NCBI GenBank assembly: GCA_949527715.1
Contig: CATEWF010000013.1
Span: forward strand, 1-20,304
DNA from: an uncultured Mycoplasmatota bacterium
Lineage (GTDB): Bacteria > Bacillota_I > Bacilli_A > Mycoplasmatales > Mycoplasmoidaceae
Length of the DNA stretch: 20,304 nucleotides
Direction of reading: 5' to 3'
A program made the translations under genes and the position numbers. Below, piece after piece: positions 1-7,540 of the stretch. Under the pieces are notes generated by a model. The model saw only the letters and a program-made list of their open reading frames with translations. It was not told where the DNA came from and ran no database searches. Positions within the stretch are counted from its first letter, which is position 1. The number at the start of each line of letters is the position of its first letter.

Positions 1-119
1 TTAACACCTTTAATCATAATCGGTTCAACTAATTCATAATTATTATAAGATTTGTCTTTAATAATTTGTTTTAATTGTCCGATATTCTTAATAAGAATAG
101 TTTCAACTTTTTGTTTCAC
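1..119 (-). CDS. N-terminal fragment, possibly imidazolonepropionase-like
   Basis: Only the first 39 codons lie in the window; the gene runs off the left edge. A GTG start at 119-117 is preceded by a strong AAAGGAG ribosome binding site (131-125). An ATG five codons upstream (134-132) is in frame but overlaps that site, so GTG is preferred. The peptide begins VKQKVETILIKNIGQLKQ. The segment ETILIKNIGQL resembles the opening beta-strand of imidazolonepropionase (HutI) from Firmicutes, which would place the gene in histidine breakdown. The match is short and the metal-binding part is not visible, so this assignment is tentative. Confidence 0.4.
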   Translation of the reverse strand, partial: MKQKVETILIKNIGQLKQIIKDKSYNNYELVEPIMIKGV

Positions 120-277
120 GAATTCTCCTTTCATTAATACTATTTCCAAGAAAAAATATTTTTTTATTGTTTTTTACCATCTCACCATACTAAATATATA
201 TACATATATAAAAAGAATGTTTATTTTGAAAAAAAAATAAACAAAAATTATAAATATTTTAAATTTCTATAAAAATA
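120..277. other. AT-rich intergenic region
   Basis: No gene is supported here. The stretch holds the ribosome binding site of the leftmost gene, a short TA-repeat run (about 194-211) and poly-A tracts near 229-246. AATATTTT (253-260) and AAAATATT (272-279) form AT-only inverted arms overlapping the stop of the neighbouring surface-protein gene. On the minus strand they are followed by T-rich sequence, so they could be a weak terminator, but the pairing is too poor in G and C to be sure. Confidence 0.5.
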
Positions 278-2482
278 TTAATGAACTATATTGTCAGTTC
301 CGCTTTGTGTATAAGCAGCTTTAACTGTTGCTGAAAAGTTAACCCCATCAATATTTATGTCGTTATTGTATGTCCCAACAGGTAACCAAATTACACCAGA
401 ATAAGGACAATCTGCTCAATAAGTTGCAAGATTACATAAATTTGTTGAATAACCTATAGATTCAACCATTAGAGTTTTGTTAATAGTCGATGCACCATTT
501 AAAGTTTTAGGAACAAAGCAAGGATATAAATCTTGTCCTTTAGAATTTGTTGGAGTTTTAGTGAACGATCCAGTGCCAAAACCATTAATATATGCTATAC
601 TTCCACCATCAACAATCATTTTTGTGGTTGTGCCGTATGTTTTTTGAGTTGCATTATTTTCCGATTGGCATCCACCACGTCCTATTGTATGCGAACCAAT
701 TGCTGTATCTGTTCTTGCAGAATCGTTGTAAATTATGATATTGCCGCCGGTTTGTTCAAAAGATGTAAGAGAACCGCTTATATCTTTTGAATTAGCAACT
801 TGATCAGAACCTTTATTAACTGATCCACCACCGCCACCACCAATTATGGCACTTAGTTTATTAGAAATTGTTGACATATTTCCATTACAGCCCTTAACCG
901 ATAGATATCCACCAGTCATCTTAAACGATTTTAAGTCTCCACCTCTATTATTTAAAATAACGCTTTTTCTATCACAAGCACCAACTCCGGCTCCACCACC
1001 TATAGCTGAAGAAGATCCAACAATAATAGCAACTTGTCTTTGTATGCAGTTGATGTTTCCTGAACCAATTATTATTGATTCTAAATCTCCACCAACAAAC
1101 ATTTTTGTGGTTCCACCATCATCGCCTTTGTACGAACCACTACCGCCACCACCTATTGCTGGTCCTGGACCAGAATAACAATACCCACTTGTTCCTCCAG
1201 CACCTTCACAAATAAATGTCCCGTTTGTGTTAATCTCTACTAGTTTACAACTACCAGCATAACCACAAATACATCCACCACCACCGATCCCAGCGGATGC
1301 ACCACCTTTATCTGACATATTTGAGTTTCCTGCTTTAATGTCAGCATTTAAATAACCTAATATTCTTACAGTACCGCATGATAAATCTGAAGTTGTTCTA
1401 TTAGATGGTCCTGGTGTATCCCCGTTTGATCCATTTCCACCAATACCAGGTCCAGCAATATAACCAGTTCCACCAGTTACATTTAATGAACCGTTATTAG
1501 AGCCTGTAATAACAAATTCAGAACTATAAGGAACTCTTATCCCAGCATAAACCGCTGCATTTTGAGCACCATTTCCGATTGCTGTTAAATTTGCATTAGT
1601 AGATAAGTTTAAATATGCATTATTACCTAAGGTAATTGCATTACTACTAGTAGGTTGCAATGCCACATTACCATTTATTGACATTTCAACTTTTCTACCA
1701 TTAGGTATAGTTATGTTTCTATCAATTACTCCTGTACCATCATCAGTGATTGCATAAAATCCATCAGCATTAATTTGAATTTTATTGCCACTTACAGTTG
1801 GAGCGGCCAATGTACTGTTGTATTTAAACTTTAATCCTAATAATGTCGTTTCTTTAGTTAAATTTAATTGAAATGTAACTGTTCTAGTTCCGGTGTAATA
1901 ATATGAATCATCAGGAGCATATACATTTAATCTGTATGCTCCGTTTGTATAAACAACATCTTCAACGTTACAACATAGTTGATTGACATCAACCGATGGA
2001 TTTAATTCTTTTATTCTTTGGAATAATTGTGATGATGTTGGAGCAACTTTTCATGTACTTTCTGACTCTGAAGAAAATAAAGTTGTATTTGTAATGGCTG
2101 TTGAAAGATCTTGTTTTCCTTGAAGGGAGTAAGAAAAAGTTAATTGTCCTTCATATGTAACAGAATAAATATTTGTTGAAATTGTAATTCTTCCGTTTTG
2201 GATACTATTGATAACAATATCATTTAAAACAGGAAGATATTGTGTTTTATTATTTTGAACTAAATATGTATGTAAAAAAGAATATGCATCTTGGTTTGTT
2301 GGAGTATGAAAAAGATTTTTATATACCGGAATACTTGGATTAGAAAATATTTCAGTTAGTGTTATTTTGGAATTAACTATGGAGGTATTAGATAAATTAC
2401 TATGGCCCCCTTTTATTGGACAAAATCCAATAGCTGGAGTGATAGATAACATTAAAGAATAATATTTAATCCTATTTTTCAT
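278..2482 (-). CDS. Gly-rich repeat surface protein (predicted beta-solenoid adhesin-like)
   Basis: This 734-residue protein reads continuously through in-frame TGA (Trp) codons at 2051-2053 and 416-418. It starts at an ATG preceded by an in-frame stop. The N-terminus is basic (MKNRIK) with a short hydrophobic run and Cys21 in AIGFC. This suggests export and perhaps lipidation, although Phe before the Cys is a poor lipobox. The second half carries six copies of an A/G-IGGGG core (GPGIGGNG, AGIGGGGCICG, AIGGGGSGSY, AIGGGAGVGAC, IIGGGGGG, AIGSHTIGRGG). Their spacing is about 44-53 residues. Between cores lie segments such as GGDLKSF..TGG. This periodicity resembles right-handed beta-helix surface proteins with GAGIGGG repeats in Firmicutes. 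It has about 16 Cys residues, many for a mycoplasma surface protein. Adhesion is inferred, not shown. The gene lies 24 bases after nfo and has its own TATAAT box. Confidence 0.75.
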
Positions 2483-2496
2483 TACTATTAACAAAT

Positions 2497-2502
2497 ATTA
2501 TA
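2497..2502 (-). promoter_or_regulatory. TATAAT -10 box of the Gly-rich surface-protein gene
   Basis: A perfect TATAAT on the minus strand lies just past the nfo stop codon and 14 bases before the ATG at 2482. Transcription would start about 8 bases before the ATG, giving a very short leader without a ribosome binding site. No good -35 is visible, which is common in mycoplasmas. Confidence 0.5.
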
Positions 2503-2506
2503 AATA

Positions 2507-3379
2507 TTAAATACTTTTCTTGATATCAAATCACTTATTTGATTTAAGCATTTCAATTTCTTGCTTGTAAATGCAAGTGTCATGAATTCATGGCGTTTCT
2601 AGAATTTTAGGAATATTTTCAAGTTTAGGATGAACAACTCATTTGTGCAAAGCATCAAAACCTATTTTTCCATAACCAATGTTTTCGTGTCTATCTTTAT
2701 GAGCACCAATATCATTCATAGAATCATTCAAGTGAATTACTTTTAAATAGTCAAGACCTATAACCTTGTCAAATTTGTCTAAAACCTCATCTATTTTAGA
2801 CACATCTAACCCGCTATCATTTACATGGCAAGTATCAAAACAAACACCAACAAGTTTTTTATTGTTTACAAGTTTAATGATTTGAGCAATCTCATTAAAA
2901 TCTTTTGCAATTTCACTCCCTTTACCGGCCATTGTTTCTAAACAAATTACTACACCGGGACACTTTAGATTTAATTCATTTATTGCATTCGCAATATTTT
3001 TTATTGATGTTGGTCTATCACAAGAAGTTGCATATCCTGGATGAAGAACAATGTATTTAGAACCTATTGCTTTAGTTCTATTTAATTCATTTAATAAAAT
3101 AGATTTTGCTGTGTATGACTTTTTAAAATCATTAGTCGCTAAATTAATAATATATGGAGCATGAACAATAACATTTTCTAAATCAATGTTGTATTGTTTA
3201 AGGTAATTTTGATATTCTTTTATTTTTAAAAATTGAAGATCAATTCTTTTTGCATTTTGTGGTGCACCAGTATATATCATAAAGCAATTACAACCATAGC
3301 TAATTGCTTCTTTTGCACTACCTAATAAATATTCAGGTGAATGCATTCCAATATGACTGCCTAATAAAATCTCTTTCAT
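2507..3379 (-). CDS. nfo: Endonuclease IV (AP endonuclease)
   Basis: The 290-residue protein matches the usual length of endonuclease IV, which cuts DNA 5' of abasic sites during base-excision repair using three zinc ions. Family features in order are the LLGSHIGMHSPEYL start, an N-terminal H-A-P (VIVHAPY), HPGYATS, ETMAGKGSE, CFDTCHVNDSGLD, HLNDS followed by GAHKDRHENIG, and a C-terminal ETPW. The frame passes TGA as Trp at 2639-2641 (HKW) and at two further sites, ending with TAA at 2507-2509. The ATG overlaps the stop of the upstream membrane-protein gene (TAATG), so translation is probably coupled. It is the last gene of the rplU operon, and no ribosome binding site is seen. Confidence 0.95.
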
Positions 3380-4125
3380 TATTTTGATTTTTTATTAAAT
3401 TTAACAAATGCCAAACGGTATAAAATTAACACTAAAATAAAACCAGCAAGAGCACCAAATATGTATATCAATGCAGAAAGATTGCCTGCAACTCCGCCAA
3501 TTTCTAATTTAGGATCTAAATTTGTAAAGGCACCATAAGCAGAATATTGGTGATTAGACATAAATGGTAATAAACATGCATACACAATATATATGCAAGG
3601 ATAAATCATTCCTAGTCCCATACAAGATCATAATCCTCATCTTGAATTAAAATCTTTTCTATGTTGTCAAACATATAAACCATAAAAGACAAAAGCAGAA
3701 ACCGGAACCAAATAATGTTGAAGAATGTTTGTTGTATATCCAACTCATCCTCAATTGTCAACATCATGATTTTTGATCGCAGCAGGTAATAACAATGCGC
3801 TATACAATGCAAAGGTTATAGTAATATAACCTACCATGTAAACTAAAAAGCTTCCGTTAACAGCTTTATGTTTTGGATTCAATCAATATCATAACAAATA
3901 TGCACCAACAACTATATTAGATTGCACTGTAAAATATCCAAATCATTTAATTCAGATCATAACGAATATGTTTGGATCTTTCACTCTAGCATCTTGGCCC
4001 TGAAAAACAAACATAAACATTGAGCAAATAAAAAAGATGGTGCCAATAAAGGCAGCTCATCTTGTTAAATCATAGCTTTTAAAATTTCAAACTTTGTTTC
4101 TAGTACAAAACTGTTTGATGGGCAT
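3379..4125 (-). CDS. Pr6Pr / FAR-17a (AIG1)-like membrane protein
   Basis: This 248-residue protein appears only when TGA is read as Trp; it has at least eight such codons. About six hydrophobic helices are spaced along it, and it ends in a basic tail (KFNKKSK). The segments GYFTVQSNIVVG (Thr66 region) and LQHYLVPVSAF (His137 region) match the signature of the Pr6Pr family. That family is related to eukaryotic AIG1/ADTRP, in which a Thr and a His hydrolyse fatty-acid esters of hydroxy fatty acids. Whether the bacterial members do the same is unknown. The gene starts 4 bases after the rpmA stop and overlaps the nfo start by one base, so it belongs to the ribosomal-protein operon. Confidence 0.8.
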
Positions 4126-4129
4126 AAAA

Positions 4130-4417
4130 CTATTTAGATATTACTTCAGCTTTTGTCTTATCTGCACCAAATTTTTTGTATTTTACAACACCATCAATTT
4201 TTGCAAATAAAGTGTGGTCTTTACCCATGCCAACATTAGCACCAGGATAAATTCTTGTACCTCTTTGACGGTAAATAATTTGTCCAGCTCTTGCTGGTTG
4301 ACCATCAGCTATTTTAGCGCCTAAAAATTTAGGTTGTGAATCTCTACCATTCTTTGTAGAACCTACCCCTTTTTTAGAAGCAAATAATTGTAAATCTAAT
4401 TTAATATAATTTTTCAT
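4130..4417 (-). CDS. rpmA: Ribosomal protein bL27
   Basis: This 95-residue large-subunit protein reaches toward the peptidyl-transferase centre. After a short extension it shows the typical ASKKGVGSTKNGRDSQPK start and the GQIIYRQRGTRIYPGANVGMGKDHTLFA core. The extension MKNYIKLDLQLF before ASKKG is the Firmicutes-type propeptide, expected to be removed between F and A by the Prp protease encoded just upstream. A ribosome binding site (TAGGAGAT) lies over the end of prp, and the stop is TAG at 4132-4130. Confidence 0.97.
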   Translation of the reverse strand: MKNYIKLDLQLFASKKGVGSTKNGRDSQPKFLGAKIADGQPARAGQIIYRQRGTRIYPGANVGMGKDHTLFAKIDGVVKYKKFGADKTKAEVISK

Positions 4418-4420
4418 AAG

Positions 4421-4711
4421 TTATCTCCTAATAATTTTAATGTATTTTTTGTAATGTTTTTGAACGAATTGAAGTTGTTTAATTATCAAATTAATTTTGT
4501 TTTTGTTCTCTTTTTTGTCATTAATTAAAGTCAATTCAAATAAAGGTGTTTTTTTATTTTGTTTGATCTTGATATCCTTTTTTGCAAATCAAGATGTTGA
4601 TGATTGGATGATTGCACTTATTGCAGCACATACAACATCATTTCCTTTTTGTGCATAATTAGCATGACCGCTAATTGTTATTGAATTTTCTTTAATTTTA
4701 ACTTCAATCAT
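4421..4711 (-). CDS. prp: Ribosomal-processing cysteine protease Prp
   Basis: This 96-residue protein is encoded between rplU and rpmA, the conserved place for Prp (YsxB) in Firmicutes. It carries the catalytic pair in ISGHANYAQKGNDVVCAAIS: His in GHA and Cys in VCAA. One TGA codes for Trp (SSTSWFAKK). The C-terminus is rich in Lys (KKENKNKINL, KHYKKYIKIIRR). Prp removes the N-terminal extension of bL27, and that extension is present here. The ATG overlaps the rplU TAA by one base, so translation is probably coupled. The end lies three bases from the rpmA start and contains its ribosome binding site. Confidence 0.93.
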
Positions 4712-5007
4712 TACTTAATTTCTTTAACCACTAATTTTGTGTATGGTTGACGGTGGCCTTGTTTTTTAGTGTGGTGTTTTTGACTAATATGTTTAATAAT
4801 TGTAATTTTTGGTTGTTTACCTTGTTTTACAATTTCACAAACAACTGATGAACCTTGTACATAAGGCATACCAATTTTGTCTCCACACATTAAAACTTTA
4901 TCAAAAGTAATCTTGTCTCCAACTTTACCTTCAATTTTTTCAGCATAGATAGTGTCATTAACACTAACTTTGTATTGTTTGCCGCCTGTTTCAAATATTG
5001 CGAACAT
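4711..5007 (-). CDS. rplU: Ribosomal protein bL21
   Basis: This 98-residue protein begins MFAIFETGGKQYKVS, the family signature. It also has DKVLMCGD and a basic stretch, KHISQKHHTKKQGHRQPYT, that contacts 23S rRNA. The start is the ATG at 5007-5005 because it matches the family start and is preceded by AAAGGAG. A longer in-frame reading to 5052 would run through the leader palindromes and is rejected. It heads the operon rplU-prp-rpmA-Pr6Pr-nfo. Confidence 0.97.
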   Translation of the reverse strand: MFAIFETGGKQYKVSVNDTIYAEKIEGKVGDKITFDKVLMCGDKIGMPYVQGSSVVCEIVKQGKQPKITIIKHISQKHHTKKQGHRQPYTKLVVKEIK

Positions 5008-5085
5008 AGTTTTCTCCTTTAAATAATTAGACTCACCTAAATTAGGTAACACAATGTGTTTTTAACCCATTCAGTGTGGTTGAAC
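5008..5085 (-). promoter_or_regulatory. Candidate L21 leader (ribosomal-protein autoregulation)
   Basis: The region between the rplU promoter and start contains two perfect 13-nt palindromes that touch: ACCTAAATTAGGT (5035-5047) and AACACAATGTGTT (5048-5060). On the transcript they follow a CACTGAATGGGTT segment. Firmicutes rplU operons carry a known structured L21 leader in this position. The identity is inferred from position and structure, since sequence memory alone cannot prove a match. Confidence 0.5.
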
Positions 5086-5113
5086 TATATAAATGTAAAA
5101 GATATATAGTAAA
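5086..5113 (-). promoter_or_regulatory. Probable promoter of the rplU operon
   Basis: On the minus strand TTTACT (5113-5108) and TATATA (5091-5086) are separated by 16 bases. This would start transcription about 70-75 bases before rplU and so include the palindromic leader. Confidence 0.45.
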
Positions 5114-5166
5114 TATATATTACAACATAATGTTGAAATTTTACATTTTATTTTTATAATTTAAAT

Positions 5167-5196
5167 ATGACAAACATTTTTCTATGTAATTATACT
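5167..5196 (+). promoter_or_regulatory. Probable promoter for lipoprotein copy 1
   Basis: ATGACA (5167-5172) and TATACT (5191-5196) are 18 bases apart on the plus strand. Transcripts would begin near 5203, about 30 bases before a strong terminator-like hairpin and 90 bases before the lipoprotein ATG. Confidence 0.5.
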
Positions 5197-5235
5197 ATAT
5201 ATAAGAAGTAGGATTTTGAGTTTATTTACTAATTT

Positions 5236-5266
5236 CTGTTAGGTTTTTTGACCTAGCAGTTTTTTT
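5236..5266 (+). terminator. Intrinsic terminator hairpin in the lipoprotein leader
   Basis: CTGTTAGGT (5236-5244) pairs with ACCTAGCAG (5251-5259), with one G-T pair and a 6-base loop, followed by seven T (5260-5266). It lies between the likely promoter and the ribosome binding site at 5281. No gene precedes it on this strand, so it looks like an attenuator or the end of a short RNA. Confidence 0.7.
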
Positions 5267-5291
5267 GTCTATACGATTAAGAAAGGAAAAT

Positions 5292-6351
5292 ATGAGTAAA
5301 AAATTAATTAAAACTTTAGCAAGTATAACTTGCGGATTAGGAATGGCATTATCAATTCCTTCATTTATATCTAGTTGTGGAAGTAAAGAAACTGAACAAA
5401 TTAGCGGAAAAATACAACTAGACTACTCTGGTAAATATCTTTTATGAGGTTCTAAAACATTCGATATTACTGAAGATCACGTTATAGATGCCAAATATAA
5501 TGGTGTAAACTTACATGGAAATTTTGATATTTCATATAAATCTAATAATTCAGATCTAAAATTAAGTTTTGAAAAAATAGAAGGGCAAGGATATAAATTC
5601 AAAGTAAATCAATCTACCCCTAGTGGTGATTATGAGTTTCAAATCCGTGCATCTTACGATAATGAAATTAATTATTCGCGAACTTTTTATATTGGTGTTA
5701 GAAATTTTGTTCCTTTATCTAAATTTTCTATTGATGAAAGTGGATGTGCAACATTATCAAATGAAGAATTTGCAGAGTATGATGGAATTTATGTACCAGA
5801 TAAAATTGGAGCAACAGTTGTAACAAGTATTAAAATCCCTGAATTACCATCATACGGAAACCGTGATACCATCAAAACATTAGCTTTTGATTGCGAATCA
5901 GAAGTGAATCAATTTACTTCGTATTGTGTTCTATCACTAAAAAATCTTGAGACGCTTGAACTTCCTTCAAAATTACAACGTGTTCAAAATTATTCTTTTT
6001 ACATATCAACAATACCCAGAATGTCGTACTAATTTAAAAAAGATTATCTTTGATAATGTTTCTTTTCCACAAAAATTTTCACGTCACGCTTTTAACTCCA
6101 GTGACAATTATTTTATTAGCAACAGCGCTCTCTCTGAATTTGTTTTCAATAATTTAAACGATCTAGAGCCAAGTCAGATAGATGATGAGTATTTTCAAGC
6201 ACTTAGAACCAACTATACTGGTAACGGAAAAGTAACATTAATTAACTGTGGTTTTGATGTTGATGTAGCAAAAAATTTTATGAATAAAACAAATCGTTCT
6301 ATGTTTTATACTAATGCTGATAGCACAAAATGAACATACGAAGTTAAATAA
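5292..6351 (+). pseudogene. Lipoprotein with BspA-like repeat region, frameshifted (copy 1)
   Basis: The gene starts at an ATG after a GAAAGGA ribosome binding site. It has a basic, hydrophobic signal peptide ending in FISSC with Cys29, a lipoprotein site. An Ig-like segment follows (about residues 40-135), then the LRR-like part TLAFDCESEV..LKNLETLELPSKL. The intact paralog at 7541-8578 aligns throughout. After STIP (6017) this frame ends at TAA 6030-6032, giving 246 residues, whereas the homology continues one frame over (NLKKIIFDNVSFPQKFS to TKWTYEVK, stop 6349-6351). A +1 change therefore separates the two halves. It could be a real mutation, a sequence error, or a +1 slip at CCC-A. Trp codons are TGA. 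Confidence 0.8.
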
Positions 6352-6352
6352 G

Positions 6353-6379
6353 AAAGTGTGATAAATTCACACTTTTTTT
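6353..6379 (+). terminator. Terminator after lipoprotein copy 1
   Basis: AAAGTGTGA (6353-6361) pairs perfectly with TCACACTTT (6367-6375) around a 5-base loop. The T-run extends to 6379, starts two bases after the lipoprotein stop codon and merges with the next -10 box. Confidence 0.85.
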
Positions 6380-6384
6380 ATAAT
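6379..6384 (+). promoter_or_regulatory. TATAAT -10 box of the GT8 gene
   Basis: A perfect TATAAT uses the last T of the preceding terminator and ends 6 bases before the ATG at 6391. Transcription would start at or next to the start codon, giving a leaderless mRNA. No ribosome binding site is present. Confidence 0.5.
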
Positions 6385-6390
6385 TAAAGT

Positions 6391-7494
6391 ATGCAAAAAG
6401 CTATCAACATAGTTTATTCCACAGATGCAAACGGAATCGAGCAACTATATGTTTCGTTGTTTTCTTTATTAAAAAACAAGGAAAACAAAACTTCATATTC
6501 AATAACAGTTTTTTGCAAAGATTTTACTAGTGCTATTAAAAATAACCTTCTTAAAATTGTTAATCTGTTTGATAATTCATCAATAAATTTTATAGATTTC
6601 AAACAATACGAAGAAGAGTATGATTTAGCAAACATAGAAATGAACAAAGAGCATTTTCTTAACTTAAAATGACCAGCCCCAACATACTATCGTCTTTTTA
6701 TACCTTGAATTTTTTCTAATGAAGAAAAAGTAATATACATTGATATTGATACATTGGTTTTAAAGGATTTAACAAGTTTATACAACACTAATGTAACTGG
6801 TTATGTTGCTGGTGTTCAGGAATATGCTATCTCATCATGAATACAATGAAACAACGAAGCTAAAAGAAATGGTGAATATGTAAATCCAAAACATATATAT
6901 AACCACTTTGATGATGGGTCAACAGATTATGACAAACACGTTCAAGCTGGGGTTTTAGTATTCAATATTAAAAAATGATTAAATCTTGATTTAAAAAAAT
7001 TTATTGATGTTGCTAGAAAACTCAATTTAAACGATCAAGATTTAATGAATTATTTATTTAGAACGGATATTACTTTTATTCCTGATGTGTACAATTTATG
7101 TCTTAATTTATGATCAGATAAAAATATAGATTTGTTTAATGAATGGTACAAAATAACCCCCGAACAAGTTTTAGAAAATTTTCAAAATGGATACATTTAC
7201 CACTTTTCTATAAAAACTAAACCTGATTGAATTTTGAATAGTACAACATTTGATGCTTTACTAACTATTGGTTCTGTTGAAAAGTTTACTAATTTAATGC
7301 TCGATTGGGATAAATATTCAATTGAATATGGTTATAAAGATAATATGGATTTACAATGAAAATTTAAACAATTATCTGAACCATATAAATTTGAAGTAAA
7401 CTTTTCTCCAAAATATAAAATTTATAAATTAGCTTTTGATAAATGATTTGAATATGCATTTGAGCTATATCAAAAAACTAACATTAAATCATAA
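6391..7494 (+). CDS. Glycosyltransferase family 8 protein
   Basis: This 367-residue protein has ten TGA codons read as Trp. It opens with INIVYSTDANGIEQLYVSL, the GT8 nucleotide-binding start. It carries the metal-binding DxD motif in YIDIDTLVLKDL (Asp118, Asp120), the acceptor-region motif QAGVLVFNIKKW (185-196) and a late YHFSIKTKPDW close to the family H-x-G-x-KPW. GT8 enzymes such as LgtC and GspA move a hexose from a UDP-sugar with retention of configuration. The acceptor here is unknown; a glycolipid or a surface protein is plausible. It sits between the two paralogous lipoprotein genes. No signal peptide or membrane segment is evident, so a cytosolic or membrane-edge location is likely. 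Confidence 0.88.
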
Positions 7495-7501
7495 TTTTTT
7501 T

Positions 7502-7507
7502 TATAAT
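7502..7507 (+). promoter_or_regulatory. TATAAT -10 box of lipoprotein copy 2
   Basis: A perfect TATAAT follows an eight-T run just after the GT8 stop. It gives a leader of about 25 bases that includes a weak AAAGAG ribosome binding site at 7529-7534. Confidence 0.5.
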
Positions 7508-7540
7508 CTTTATTATTGAAAATTATTTAAAGAGTAAAAA

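Noticed and set aside
194..211. TA repeat as a phase-variable promoter
   Set aside because: The run is short, imperfect and has no gene start placed downstream to control.
52..240. Plus-strand 62-residue reading frame
   Set aside because: It overlaps the start of the leftmost gene and AT-rich intergenic DNA, and its composition is typical of non-coding AT-rich sequence.
846..1178. Pro-rich plus-strand reading frame
   Set aside because: It is the antisense of the Gly-rich repeats (GGx codons give Pro on the other strand) and has no ribosome binding site.
3612..3812. Minus-strand 66-residue reading frame
   Set aside because: It lies out of frame inside the Pr6Pr gene, whose own frame has family motifs across the same bases.
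5123..5135. CAACATAATGTTG palindrome as an operator between rplU and the lipoprotein
   Set aside because: A 13-nt AT-rich palindrome is easily formed by chance here, and it does not overlap either predicted promoter core.
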